A DNA stretch of 19,995 nucleotides from JBLHKS01 sp047620505 (GCA_047620505.1 JBLHKS010000132.1:1-19995), one strand, 5' to 3'. Counted from the first letter of the stretch, positions 1-7,820 are shown. Notes: generated by a model not told the origin, from the sequence alone. Translations and numbers: made by a program.

Positions 1-144
1 GTCGAGCAACACAAACCCATCGGATATGTGCTCGAGAATCTGCTCAGCAAAAATTTTGTCGGCGGTGTCCATGAATCTCATTCAGACGCTCGGCTCGAAT
101 TCGTTTCTTTCACGCGAAAATCGGCCAAGTTGAACCACCGATGA
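1..144 (+). CDS. 3' end of an unidentified protein (partial)
   Basis: An open frame runs from the window edge to a TGA at 142-144, giving a 47-residue C-terminal tail that begins VEQHKPIGYVLENLL and ends SAKLNHR. The stop codon overlaps the ATG of the next gene as ATGA, the usual sign of translational coupling, which supports both the frame and the reality of this tail. I do not recognise the family, and the fragment is too short to assign a function. Confidence 0.55.
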   Translation, partial: VEQHKPIGYVLENLLSKNFVGGVHESHSDARLEFVSFTRKSAKLNHR

Positions 145-938
145 CAATTCATCCGATGCTGATCCCCACCCTGGCCCTCGCAGTGGCGGCCTTCGTTCTT
201 GGCCTAAGGCTTAGTCGAAATTGGAACCGAATTAGGGGCTGGCGGACAGCCGTCTTCATCGGCAGCTGCTGTCTCGGAATTCCGGGCGCGTTCTTCGCTT
301 TCTACTACACGCATTTGCTGGACGATTGGGTTAGCCTCTACCGCTTGCGCGCGCTCCCGGGCTCCGAGCTGGCTTTCGGCGTCCTCGCTCTCCCTGCCGG
401 AATGTTGAGCGGAAGGTTAGGGCGGATTCCCAGAATCCTCTTCGCGACTCTCGCTGTGGCGGCTGCGTTCCTGCCCTTCGTAAAACCGATCCTCGCCCCT
501 CTCGACTATTCATCGATGACCGAACGGTGGAACGACGGCGTCTGCATTCAATCCAGCGCAGCCACCTGCGGCCCGTCCAGCGCCACGACGATTCTGGCGA
601 TCTACGGAGACGAAGAAATTACTGAGCAGCTGCTGGCACGCGAGGCTTACTCCTATCAGGGAGGAACCGAGTGCTGGCACCTTGCGCGGGCGGTGCGGAA
701 ACGTGGATTCGAGGTCGACTTCGCGATCTACGATGAGGGCCTACCGCAAAAGATCGACACGCCGATTATCGCTGGCGTGCGGCTCGGCGATATCGGCCAT
801 TTTATCACGATCCTCGAGCAGAACGGCGACGAACTCGTCATCGGCGATCCTCTGAGCGGGCGGAAAACGGCTAGCCGAGCTGAGTTCCAAAGGTCATACA
901 AATTCACCGGATTTTTCATGAGCATCCGTCCGCGCTGA
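141..938 (+). CDS. membrane-anchored C39-like cysteine peptidase
   Basis: The 265-residue product has two parts. The N-terminal half has about four hydrophobic segments (roughly residues 5-24, 36-57, 75-93 and 98-118). The C-terminal part, about residues 132-258, resembles the papain-like C39 peptidase fold: Gln137 and Cys143 in a Q-x5-CGPSSATT motif, His220 in GHFITIL and Asp236 in IGDP match the expected oxyanion Gln and Cys-His-Asp catalytic residues in order and spacing. C39 domains are best known for cleaving double-glycine leaders in bacteriocin ABC transporters, but no ABC transporter domain or leader peptide is visible here, so the substrate is unknown. The ATG overlaps the preceding stop (ATGA), and the gene ends 14 bp before the helicase gene, so a shared transcript is likely. 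The domain call is fairly secure; the role is not. Confidence 0.72.
   Translation: MTIHPMLIPTLALAVAAFVLGLRLSRNWNRIRGWRTAVFIGSCCLGIPGAFFAFYYTHLLDDWVSLYRLRALPGSELAFGVLALPAGMLSGRLGRIPRILFATLAVAAAFLPFVKPILAPLDYSSMTERWNDGVCIQSSAATCGPSSATTILAIYGDEEITEQLLAREAYSYQGGTECWHLARAVRKRGFEVDFAIYDEGLPQKIDTPIIAGVRLGDIGHFITILEQNGDELVIGDPLSGRKTASRAEFQRSYKFTGFFMSIRPR
625..634. repeat. AGCAGCTGCT palindrome, copy 1
   Basis: Exact copy inside the C39-like peptidase gene, read as Glu-Gln-Leu-Leu (residues 162-165); flanks G and G. Confidence 0.9.
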
Positions 939-952
939 CGAAGTTCCAAGCG

Positions 953-3493
953 ATGTCTCCTCTCCAGAAGCAGCTGCACCCGGACGTCGCCGATTGGCTT
1001 CAATCAAACCTCGGTGAGCCGACTCAGGCGCAGGAACAAACGGTTCCGCACATCCTCAATGGCGAGTCGGTTCTCCTCAGCTCGCCGACCGGCACTGGGA
1101 AAACGTTAGCCGGATTCCTGGGCGTCATCGACCGGCTCTACCGCGAGCATCTCGACAAAAAACTCCGCGCTGGCCGGATTCGCGCGCTCTACGTCTCGCC
1201 GCTGCGTGCGCTGACCTACGACATTCGTAAAAACCTGGCTGAGCCGCTCGAAGGCCTCGGCGTCGCGGACAAAATCCGGATCGCATCGCGCACCGGCGAC
1301 ACGACCCAGTCCGAACGCGCAAAAACCAAGCGCAGCCCGCCGCACATTTTCCTGACAACACCAGAAAGTCTGGCCATCATCCTTTGCCAGAAATCCTATC
1401 GCGAAGCGCTCTCATTTTGCGAAACGGTGATCATCGACGAACTCCACGCGCTCGTTCCCAACAAGCGAGGCACCCACCTGATGCTTTCGTTAGAGCGTCT
1501 CGAAGAACTCGTCGCCAAACCGCTCTGTCGGGTCGGACTCAGCGCCACGGTCGCGCCACTCGGCACCGTCGCCGCCTACCTCAGTGGAGTCGGCCGCAGT
1601 TGCCGGATTGTTGAGCCGGATTTCGAACGCAAAAGTCTGGTCGAAGTGATGACGCCGTTGCGCAAAACCGCTTACCCGCCTGCAGGCTGGACGGGAGCGC
1701 GGGTAACGCGCGATGTCGCCCGCATCGTCGAGAAAATGCGGACGACGATCATTTTTACCAACACGCGAAGCGGAGCCGAGAACACGAGCTCTCGCCTCAA
1801 GAACGTTTTGCCCCATCTCGCGCACCTGATCGAGACCCATCACTCTTCGCTTGATCGCGATGTCAGGCTCGAAGTCGAAGACCGGCTCAAAGCTGGCGAA
1901 CTCCGCGCCGTGGTCTGCTCGACCAGCCTCGAACTCGGCATCGACATCGGCTCGATCGACACCGTGATCATGATGTCGACGCCGAAAGGAATTTCGCGCG
2001 CGTTGCAGCGCATCGGTCGTTCCGGCCACTCGATCCACAAGATGAGCCACGGCGTTCTCGTCGCGACTAACATCAATGATTTGATCGAATGCGTCGTCTG
2101 CGCCGAGATGGTCAAGCAGAAGAAGCTCGACCCCGTCACGCCGCTCGAATGGGGCTACGACGTGATCATCCAGCACATCGTCGGCATGGCGATGGCCGGT
2201 GGCGTCAGCCGCGAAAACGCATTCAAAACGATCACGCGAGCCTGGCCGTTTCGAAACCTGACACAGCCAGAACTTGACCGCTTGATCCGTTACCTCGAAG
2301 GCGGCGGCGAGTCGCTCGAAGGGCAGTACCGTGAGACGTTCGGAAAGATCGTCGAGGTCGACGGCGTCTTCATCACGCCGACTCGCAAGATCGAACGCGA
2401 TTACCTGGTCAACGTCGGCGTGATCGCGAGCGAAGGGATGATTGCGGTCATGTTAGGGCGGAAAAGACTTGGCTTCGTCGAGGAAGGATTCGCTCGTGGC
2501 CTCAAACCCGGCGACCACTTCGTCCTTGCCGGTCGAGTCGTCCGTTTCGAGGATGGCGGCGTTGGCGAAATCAACGTCACCCGCGCCGATGGCCGTCAGC
2601 CGTCCGTCCCGACGTGGAACGCAAACAAAATGCCGCTCGCAAGCGGCTTAGCCAACGAAGTCACGACTTTCAGGACCGAACTTCACGGCCGAATGGTCGC
2701 CAAGCACAAAACCCAGCAGCTGCTGGATTGGCTCGTGGAAACCTGGAACATCAGCACGCTCAACGCCGAGGCTGTACTCGAACATTTTCGCGCCCAGAAG
2801 AAACTCTCCGACATCCCGCGCGCCGAGTTTCTGCTGATTGAAAAATTCCGCGATCCCGAAGACCCGGACCGCCTCCACTGCTTTTTTCACTGCCTGATCG
2901 GCCGCGCCGCGAACGACGCCATCTCCCGGATCGTCTCGTGGCGATTGAAGAAGCACGTCGGCGGCAACGCGATGGTCACGATCGACGACTACGGCTTTTT
3001 ACTAAGCCTGAAATCGTTCCAGGACCTCGATCTCGACGACTGGCGCGAACTATTTTTGCCTGCGGATGCCGAGAAAGATCTGCGCGAATCCTTGCAGGAA
3101 TCCCAACTCGTCAAAGGTCAGTTCCGCGGAGTTGCCCAGACTGGCTTGATGGTCCCTCGCAATCTTCCGGGTCAACAACGTCAACTTCGGCAACTACGTT
3201 GGAGCGCCGAAATTCTTTTCCGCGTCCTGACCGAACACGAACCGGATCACCCGCTGATCGAGCAGGCGATCCGCGAGTCGACCCACACCTACCTGGACAT
3301 CGTACAGGCCTCCGCGTTTCTCGCGAAGGCGCAGAGCTTCGATTGGCGGCTGCTGGACGTTCCCGTGGTCACCCCGTTTTCATTCGGGATGTTCGTCAGC
3401 AAAATCAAAGAAGGGATGATGATGGAAGATCCTGACGAAGCGATCGAGCGGCTGTTTTATGAGATGAGCCAACATCTGAACGAAGCCCACTAG
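953..3493 (+). CDS. DEAD/DEAH-box helicase, Lhr-core type
   Basis: This 846-residue superfamily 2 helicase has its motifs in order: a Q-motif-like PTQAQ near 23-27, Walker A PTGTGKT (45-51), DELH (162-165), SAT (197-199), motif V STSLELGIDIG (323-333) and QRIGRSGH (352-359). The DELHAL...RGTHL...LERL context and the long C-terminal region after the RecA domains (winged helix plus a further domain, to about residue 840) match the Lhr-core family of ATP-dependent nucleic-acid translocases linked to DNA repair. The length fits Lhr-core rather than the roughly 1,500-residue full-length Lhr. Frequent bacterial Lhr-core partners, a metallophosphoesterase nuclease and an ATP-dependent DNA ligase, are not in this window. 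The start is the first ATG after the peptidase gene; no strong Shine-Dalgarno site precedes it. The 3' end overlaps the convergent HNH gene by 4 bp. Confidence 0.9.
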   Translation: MSPLQKQLHPDVADWLQSNLGEPTQAQEQTVPHILNGESVLLSSPTGTGKTLAGFLGVIDRLYREHLDKKLRAGRIRALYVSPLRALTYDIRKNLAEPLEGLGVADKIRIASRTGDTTQSERAKTKRSPPHIFLTTPESLAIILCQKSYREALSFCETVIIDELHALVPNKRGTHLMLSLERLEELVAKPLCRVGLSATVAPLGTVAAYLSGVGRSCRIVEPDFERKSLVEVMTPLRKTAYPPAGWTGARVTRDVARIVEKMRTTIIFTNTRSGAENTSSRLKNVLPHLAHLIETHHSSLDRDVRLEVEDRLKAGELRAVVCSTSLELGIDIGSIDTVIMMSTPKGISRALQRIGRSGHSIHKMSHGVLVATNINDLIECVVCAEMVKQKKLDPVTPLEWGYDVIIQHIVGMAMAGGVSRENAFKTITRAWPFRNLTQPELDRLIRYLEGGGESLEGQYRETFGKIVEVDGVFITPTRKIERDYLVNVGVIASEGMIAVMLGRKRLGFVEEGFARGLKPGDHFVLAGRVVRFEDGGVGEINVTRADGRQPSVPTWNANKMPLASGLANEVTTFRTELHGRMVAKHKTQQLLDWLVETWNISTLNAEAVLEHFRAQKKLSDIPRAEFLLIEKFRDPEDPDRLHCFFHCLIGRAANDAISRIVSWRLKKHVGGNAMVTIDDYGFLLSLKSFQDLDLDDWRELFLPADAEKDLRESLQESQLVKGQFRGVAQTGLMVPRNLPGQQRQLRQLRWSAEILFRVLTEHEPDHPLIEQAIRESTHTYLDIVQASAFLAKAQSFDWRLLDVPVVTPFSFGMFVSKIKEGMMMEDPDEAIERLFYEMSQHLNEAH
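2715..2724. repeat. AGCAGCTGCT palindrome, copy 2
   Basis: Exact copy inside the Lhr-type helicase gene, read as Gln-Gln-Leu-Leu; extends to the 12-bp palindrome CAGCAGCTGCTG. Confidence 0.9.
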
Positions 3494-3883
3494 TCCAGCG
3501 GAAGCTCTCGGAGCAGACTTCTATGCTCTACCCGCTCCAGATTATTGATGTTGAGCACGTCAATCGTCGTGCGACCGATTTCCGTCTTGCCAACTAACCA
3601 TGGCCCATCCCACGTGAAATGATCTTCCCACGCGTCACTTCTTGGATCGAACAAGCGCGTCAGTTGGCCAGTGTCAGGGTCATAACCAGCGATGTTCGGC
3701 CCTTTGGCGCCATTGCATTGGGCGCAAGCCCAACAGAGATTTTCTAAAGTGCTTGGACCGTGATGCTTTTGAGCTCGAATGTGGTCTTGCTCGTGCGGCA
3801 GAATCGTGGCGGATTGCGGGAGGCGACAGTAATTCACAACTGTCGTCGGCGCGTTCGCGGACCTGATCGCGAAGAGAAGGCAT
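3490..3883 (-). pseudogene. HNH endonuclease with an apparent one-base frameshift
   Basis: The downstream frame (3490-3837) encodes an HNH nuclease: YCRLPQ, the HEQDHI histidine region, ENLCWACAQCN, then LFDPRSDAWEDHF and GRTTIDVLNIN, typical of stand-alone HNH proteins of about 130 residues. The N-terminal part MPSLRDQVRERADDSCE lies in another frame starting from ATG at 3883. Removing one A of the pair at 3831-3832 (a T on the coding strand) joins the frames as DSCEYCRLPQ, restoring the first CxxC-type pair expected of the family. The ATG at 3883 overlaps the preceding gene's stop as TAATG, so the upstream frame is the genuine start. Either the gene is freshly inactivated or one base is wrong in the assembly; a GTG at 3837 could start a shortened form. 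Domain assignment is firm, frameshift reading strong. Confidence 0.8.
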
Positions 3884-4218
3884 TAGACGTCAGCAGCCGA
3901 AGGACGAAGCGAGGCACGGGCTTTTGCTTGAAGGATGTCAATCAGTTGCCCGACGCGGAGATATTTTCGCAGGTCGCCCCGCTCGGCATCGGAAAGTTCG
4001 TCACGATTGTTCCGGTTAAGCAGTTGACCGATTCGATCGCGAGTTGCCTCACTGAATTTCAGGCCAAGTAACGATCGGGCGGCTTCTTCACTGAAATCGC
4101 CCTCATCAGGAGTGATGACATCGGTTAGAATGTCCGCTTCGGTTAGAGTCGCATGCATGAGGCTAAGATTCGCAGTCGATGTCTCCGATTCCAGTGAAAA
4201 CTCACTGCGATGTGCCAC
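3883..4218 (-). CDS. small HNH-associated protein of unknown function
   Basis: The product has up to 111 residues with a helical, charged C-terminal half: KFSEATRDRIGQLLNRNN, then LSDAERGDLRKYLRVGQLID and ILQAKARASL. From memory, proteins with this pattern (acidic N-terminus, 'LS/TxxERxxLxxYxRVGxLIxxLQxKAR') sit directly upstream of stand-alone HNH nucleases in several phyla, as here; that link is recollection, not a search. Its TAA overlaps the HNH ATG (TAATG), so the two are probably translated together. The start shown is GTG at 4218, 9 bp after the phosphatase stop; an ATG at 4158 would give a 91-residue protein and may be correct. The biochemical role is unknown; an antitoxin-like or regulatory partner is only a guess. 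Confidence 0.7.
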   Translation of the reverse strand: MAHRSEFSLESETSTANLSLMHATLTEADILTDVITPDEGDFSEEAARSLLGLKFSEATRDRIGQLLNRNNRDELSDAERGDLRKYLRVGQLIDILQAKARASLRPSAADV

Positions 4219-4227
4219 ACGCTCGAA

Positions 4228-4707
4228 CTAACCGTCAGTTTCCTGAACGAACTTCAACACTGCGGGCAGAGCTTCCTGGATAAGATCACGAGTGATTTCG
4301 TAAGCGTCGCGGTCGAGCCCGATTGGATCCGGAACGTCGAGCAGGCCATGGTTCGCGTCGTCTGCTTCGGCACCGTCAGCCAGCTCGCGAATTAGGAAAG
4401 TCTTCTCAGCAGCTGCTGGGAAGAGCATCTCGATCGCTTCCTTGTGGCCGATCGTCATTCCGAAAATGTGAGTCGACTCGCGGATCAGTTCCGGCGTGAG
4501 CTGCTGGCTGCGTTGGGCGGAAATATCGATTCCCTGTTCCTTGAGCACATTGATCGAGTGTTGGCTCGGCGCGCGATTGGGCGGAGCGCTCAAGCCGGCG
4601 GAGTCGATTTCGATTCCGCTGAGATTTTTCGTCATTTCGCGGAATAGCCCCTCGGCCAAGGGGCTTCTGCAAATATTGCCTGTGCAAACGAATAAAACTT
4701 TGGCCAT
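4228..4707 (-). CDS. low-molecular-weight protein-tyrosine phosphatase
   Basis: The 159-residue cytoplasmic enzyme has the P-loop CTGNICRS at residues 8-15 (nucleophile Cys8, phosphate-binding Arg14) and the general-acid Asp127 in DVPDPIG (124-130), the two hallmarks of LMW-PTPs. SAGL (37-40) and QGIDIS (58-63) also fit. Length is typical. Members dephosphorylate protein tyrosine or arginine, and some relatives are arsenate reductases; DPIG and the absence of arsenic genes nearby favour the phosphatase. It is the first gene of a minus-strand trio with the small protein and the HNH gene, and it diverges from cdsA across 133 bp. A consensus -35 hexamer TTGACA lies at 4736-4741 on its strand, but I see no convincing -10 box at the right distance. 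Confidence 0.9.
   Translation of the reverse strand: MAKVLFVCTGNICRSPLAEGLFREMTKNLSGIEIDSAGLSAPPNRAPSQHSINVLKEQGIDISAQRSQQLTPELIRESTHIFGMTIGHKEAIEMLFPAAAEKTFLIRELADGAEADDANHGLLDVPDPIGLDRDAYEITRDLIQEALPAVLKFVQETDG
4408..4417. repeat. AGCAGCTGCT palindrome, copy 3
   Basis: Exact copy inside the phosphatase gene (minus strand), read as Ala-Ala-Ala (98-100), a different codon phase from copies 1 and 2; 12-bp form present. Confidence 0.9.
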
Positions 4708-4840
4708 CGCTGCACTTTCGGGGGCCTTGTCAGGATGTCAAACTCCTCAGTGATCGCCAATCTGCGGCAAACTTTTATGTGAGGAAAAAGGTTGGCGCAT
4801 CGCTCCAAACTCGCTTGCATGAGCGCGTTCCAGCCGACGC

Positions 4841-5746
4841 ATGCCTTCCGCCAAAAAATCCAGCCGTCTCCACACATTTCTGCGTCGTTCCGGATCGACC
4901 GCAGGCCTGTGGTTGTTGATGGGAGCCGCTCTTTATTTTGCCGAGCCGATCCTGTTCTTCGCGATCCTGATGCTGGTCGTCGTGCTCGGCCTGCTCGAAT
5001 ATTTCCAACTCCTGAATCTCAAGCGCGCCAAGTCGGAGGCGACGGTGACCATCGTGATCGCCGCCGGTTACACCGCAGCGGTCTTCTGGCAGGCGGCTGT
5101 CGACAAGAATTCGATGAACTTCGGCCTCTACGATGGGGTCGCGATCGCGGCGATCGTTTTCGGCGTTTTCATCATTCATCTCCGGCGGCAAATTCAGCCT
5201 GGAGTCAACCACATCGCGATTATGGCGTGCGTGTTCGGCTTCATTTATATCCCTTATCTTTTTGGGTTCTGTACGCGGATCATTTTCTTCGATGATGGGC
5301 AACACGGTGCGGACGTCGCCTCGCCGGGCCGCGGTTATCTTTTGATTCTTCTCGCCGCGACGAAGTTCACCGACATGGGGGCTTACATCGTTGGTTCGCT
5401 GATCGGGAAGCACAAAATGATCCCCAACGTCAGCCCAGGCAAAACCTGGGAAGGCACGATTGGAGCGATCGCATTCACGATGTTGGCGGCGTTTGGCGTG
5501 ACCTGGTTGTTTCCAGACGACGTGCCGCTTCTGGCGAACGCGCCGATGCACACGGCGATCCTGGCAATGCTGATTTTCCTCGGGGCCGTGGTTGGCGACC
5601 TCGCTGAATCGATTTTGAAACGCAGCCTCGCGATGAAGGATTCTGGTCATGTCATGCCTGGAATCGGAGGCGTGCTCGACCTGATCGACAGCGTGATTTT
5701 CACCGCACCAATTTTCTACGTCTACCTCGTATGGCTGGGACCGTGA
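4841..5746 (+). CDS. cdsA: phosphatidate cytidylyltransferase
   Basis: This integral membrane enzyme (301 residues, about eight hydrophobic segments) makes CDP-diacylglycerol from phosphatidate and CTP, the branch point of phospholipid synthesis. The conserved block FTDMGAYIVGSLIGKHK (176-192) followed by SPGKTWEG (198-205) is characteristic. The C-terminal CDS signature begins at S257 with ILKR, KD at 266-267 and D283, but reads PGIGGVLDLID where most enzymes have PGHGG...DRxD; the usual His and Arg are Ile275 and Leu281. The catalytic aspartates D280 and D283 remain. I believe similar variants occur in planctomycetes and chlamydiae, so this is likely a lineage form rather than a defect. The stop overlaps the likely dxr start (GTGA). 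uppS, often the upstream neighbour, is absent. Confidence 0.93.
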   Translation: MPSAKKSSRLHTFLRRSGSTAGLWLLMGAALYFAEPILFFAILMLVVVLGLLEYFQLLNLKRAKSEATVTIVIAAGYTAAVFWQAAVDKNSMNFGLYDGVAIAAIVFGVFIIHLRRQIQPGVNHIAIMACVFGFIYIPYLFGFCTRIIFFDDGQHGADVASPGRGYLLILLAATKFTDMGAYIVGSLIGKHKMIPNVSPGKTWEGTIGAIAFTMLAAFGVTWLFPDDVPLLANAPMHTAILAMLIFLGAVVGDLAESILKRSLAMKDSGHVMPGIGGVLDLIDSVIFTAPIFYVYLVWLGP

Positions 5747-6891
5747 TCAGAAAACGCGTCGTCGTTCTCGGTTCAACCGGTTCGATCGGCGACAGCGCGC
5801 TCAAGGTCGCTCGCGATATTCCGGAGCGGATGGAGATCGTTGGCCTGGCCGCAAACACGTCGGTCGCGAAGATCAACGAGCAGGCGCGCGAGTTTGGCGT
5901 GAAACACGTCGCGATCGCGGATGAGCAGCTGCTGGGCGAGATCGAAGCGGAGAACGCGCTTGGCGGCGAGGAGGGTCTGGTCGCCCTGGCCACGTTGGAA
6001 GAGGCAGATCTGGTTTTGATCGCGATCGTCGGGACCGGCGGGTTGCGACCGGCTTTGGCTGCTTTGGAAGCTGGGAAAGACATCGCGGTTGCCAGCAAAG
6101 AAATTCTCGTGATGGCAGGCGAAGCCGTGATGAAGGCCGCCGAGCAGAACGGTTGCCGAGTTTTGCCGGTAGACAGCGAGCACAACGCGATTTTCCAGTG
6201 CCTCGAAGGACGTGGCCCGGAAGAGGTTCGGCGAATTATTCTGACAGCGTCAGGCGGTCCTTTCCGAACGACGCCGCGTGAGCAGCTGCTGACCGTGACC
6301 GTCGAGCAAGCGCTGAAACATCCGACCTGGGAAATGGGGCCGAAGATCACGATCGATTCGGCCACTCTCTTTAATAAGGGACTCGAGATGATCGAAGCCC
6401 GCTGGCTGTTCGGCGTCGAGATGGATCGAGTCGACGTCATCGTGCATCCGCAAAGCATCGTTCATTCGGCGGTCGAATTCATCGATCACTCGATTCTCGC
6501 TCAGCTTAGCCATAGCGATATGTGTTTTCCGATTCAGTACGCGGTCACCTGGCCGGTGCGCGTGCCGAACACGCTGGAGCCGCTCGATTTTGCAAAGTTG
6601 TCGAAGCTGGATTTCGAAGCTCCGCGTTTGGACGATTTTCCGGCTCTAACGCTTGCTCGCGAGGCGGGCGAGAAGGGCGGAACGCTGCCAGCCGTGATGA
6701 ACGCGGCTAACGAAATCGCAGTGGCGGCGTTTCTCGAGAGGAAGGTCGGTTTCTCGACAATCTGGGAAACCGTAGGAGCGACGATGGCCGCGCACACGAA
6801 CATCGAGCACCCCAGTTTGGATCAGATTCTCGAAGCGGACCTCTGGGCTCGCGGGCATGCGGCTTCTGTGATCGAAGAGGCTCTCGGTTGA
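5731..6891 (+). CDS. dxr: 1-deoxy-D-xylulose 5-phosphate reductoisomerase
   Basis: DXR converts DXP to MEP with NADPH, the first committed step of the non-mevalonate isoprenoid pathway. The sequence shows the nucleotide-binding GSTGSIG (14-20), metal ligands Asp148 and Glu150 in LPVDSEHNAIFQ, TASGGPFR (172-179), HPTWEMGPKITIDSATLFNK (197-216) with a third ligand Glu219, and HPQSIVHS (239-246). It is full length. Two starts are possible: ATG at 5731, 16 bp inside cdsA, or GTG at 5743, whose GTGA overlaps the cdsA stop and puts the protein start at MIRKRVVVLGSTG. The second fits usual DXR N-termini and coupling better, but I keep the longer frame as the outer bound. cdsA-dxr is a common arrangement; the usual next gene, rseP, is missing. 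The gene carries two copies of the AGCAGCTGCT palindrome. Confidence 0.95.
   Translation: MAGTVIRKRVVVLGSTGSIGDSALKVARDIPERMEIVGLAANTSVAKINEQAREFGVKHVAIADEQLLGEIEAENALGGEEGLVALATLEEADLVLIAIVGTGGLRPALAALEAGKDIAVASKEILVMAGEAVMKAAEQNGCRVLPVDSEHNAIFQCLEGRGPEEVRRIILTASGGPFRTTPREQLLTVTVEQALKHPTWEMGPKITIDSATLFNKGLEMIEARWLFGVEMDRVDVIVHPQSIVHSAVEFIDHSILAQLSHSDMCFPIQYAVTWPVRVPNTLEPLDFAKLSKLDFEAPRLDDFPALTLAREAGEKGGTLPAVMNAANEIAVAAFLERKVGFSTIWETVGATMAAHTNIEHPSLDQILEADLWARGHAASVIEEALG
5924..5933. repeat. AGCAGCTGCT palindrome, copy 4
   Basis: Exact copy in dxr, read as Glu-Gln-Leu-Leu (residues 65-68), in a variable part of the enzyme rather than a catalytic motif. Confidence 0.9.
6281..6290. repeat. AGCAGCTGCT palindrome, copy 5
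   Basis: Second exact copy in dxr, read as Glu-Gln-Leu-Leu (184-187), 357 bp from copy 4. Confidence 0.9.
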
Positions 6892-6921
6892 TTTTTCATG
6901 CTCAACGCGGAGCTTGGCCGA

Positions 6922-7641
6922 ATGAAAATCGCCCGCATTTCTGTCCTCCTGGTTCTGTTTTCCTGGACCGCCGTTTCGTGCGATCGCCATTCCGAGGAAG
7001 CGGTCCCAGCAGAGCCGACTGCGCCTGAGAAAGCAGCTGTCCAGGTCGAGCCGGAGTCTCCCGGCCCAATCCTGACGGACGCAGAAATCCAGGAGCTGAT
7101 TTTTGGCGAATCTCCAGACGGCGATGTTCCGGACTTGAAGAGTCTCCCGACCGCGCAGCAGGCTACCCTTCGTGCTGCGATGGAGAAGGCCGTTCAGAGT
7201 CTCGATGTCGAACTCCTCGCCTCCTCGGTCTCCGGCAGCATTCAGTTCGGAGGCAACGGAATCAAAAACGCCGAGCTTCAGCAAGGGGTGACTCAAATTC
7301 GGACGCTTACGCCGGATGAAGCGAAGAAGCTCGGGATCGACATTGAGAAGCTCGGATTGCCGGGAGGACGCTCGGGCGTGGTCGTCCACTCCGACATCCA
7401 GATCATTCAAAATGGCGAAGATGGTCAGCCGGTCGATTTGCCTGAGGGAAATTCGTCTGTCGGAATCAGCGTCGAACGGGTGATGCCGATTGAAGTTGAG
7501 CAAGAGTCCGATCCGGAACGCGCTCTGCGAATCCAGGAATTTCTCGAAGCTGGCGATTCGGACGGACTCGCCAACGAACTCGGCCCGCTGATCCAGGGCG
7601 CGCTCGACGCTGCCGCCTACCAGCAGCTGCTGGGGCAGTAG
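6922..7641 (+). CDS. hypothetical lipoprotein
   Basis: The 239-residue protein begins MKIARISVLLVLFSW and reaches a lipobox-like TAVSC with Cys20, so it is probably lipid-anchored in the cell envelope. After the Cys come a Pro/Glu/Ala-rich linker (about 25-55) and a soluble, acidic domain with no motif I recognise; it ends in a helical stretch with QQLLGQ. An in-frame ATG at 6898 exists, but GGAG about 9 bases before 6922 and the signal peptide both favour 6922. It lies 30 bp after dxr, so it could be read from the cdsA-dxr transcript. Function unknown. Confidence 0.75.
   Translation: MKIARISVLLVLFSWTAVSCDRHSEEAVPAEPTAPEKAAVQVEPESPGPILTDAEIQELIFGESPDGDVPDLKSLPTAQQATLRAAMEKAVQSLDVELLASSVSGSIQFGGNGIKNAELQQGVTQIRTLTPDEAKKLGIDIEKLGLPGGRSGVVVHSDIQIIQNGEDGQPVDLPEGNSSVGISVERVMPIEVEQESDPERALRIQEFLEAGDSDGLANELGPLIQGALDAAAYQQLLGQ
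7622..7631. repeat. AGCAGCTGCT palindrome, copy 6
   Basis: Exact copy 10 bp before the end of the lipoprotein gene, read as Gln-Gln-Leu-Leu; 12-bp form present. Confidence 0.9.
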
Positions 7642-7820
7642 CCAAGCCAGTTCGATTAACGGCATCGCTCGGCGATGGACACGGCCTGTTTCGAATCAGG
7701 GCGTTGGGAAAAACTTTGCAGTGTTTTGCAAATCGATTGGGCCTTCGCGTCAGAAAGCCACCACCGCGGGTAACACCGCAAAAACAAAATCTCCCAACAG
7801 ACCCCCCCAAAAAAACTACC
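7642..7820. other. intergenic region before the histidine-rich gene
   Basis: This 179-bp spacer has a small hairpin CATCGC-tcg-GCGATG near its start without a T-run, an inverted repeat at 7715-7732, and an A- and C-rich leader just before the ATG at 7821 (a run of seven C then seven A). No purine-rich Shine-Dalgarno sequence is visible. It probably holds the promoter of the next gene, but I cannot place -35 and -10 boxes with confidence. Confidence 0.4.
7715..7732. promoter_or_regulatory. inverted repeat TTTGCA-N6-TGCAAA, possible operator
   Basis: TTTGCA at 7715-7720 and TGCAAA at 7727-7732 form a perfect 6-bp inverted repeat separated by six bases, about 90 bp before the start of the histidine-rich gene. 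The size and symmetry fit a dimeric repressor site, but no regulator is identified and a chance AT-rich palindrome is possible. Confidence 0.25.

Noticed and set aside
1490..2176. 228-residue minus-strand open frame inside the helicase gene
   Set aside because: It is antisense to conserved helicase motifs, has Asp/Arg-rich composition typical of shadow frames in GC-rich DNA, and matches no family.
4775..5650. 291-residue minus-strand open frame opposite cdsA
   Set aside because: Highly charged shadow translation with no hydrophobic core or motif; cdsA on the plus strand has clear conserved blocks and membrane segments.
6646..7665. 339-residue minus-strand open frame across the end of dxr and the lipoprotein gene
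   Set aside because: It covers the 3' part of dxr in antisense and the whole lipoprotein gene; no recognisable domain.
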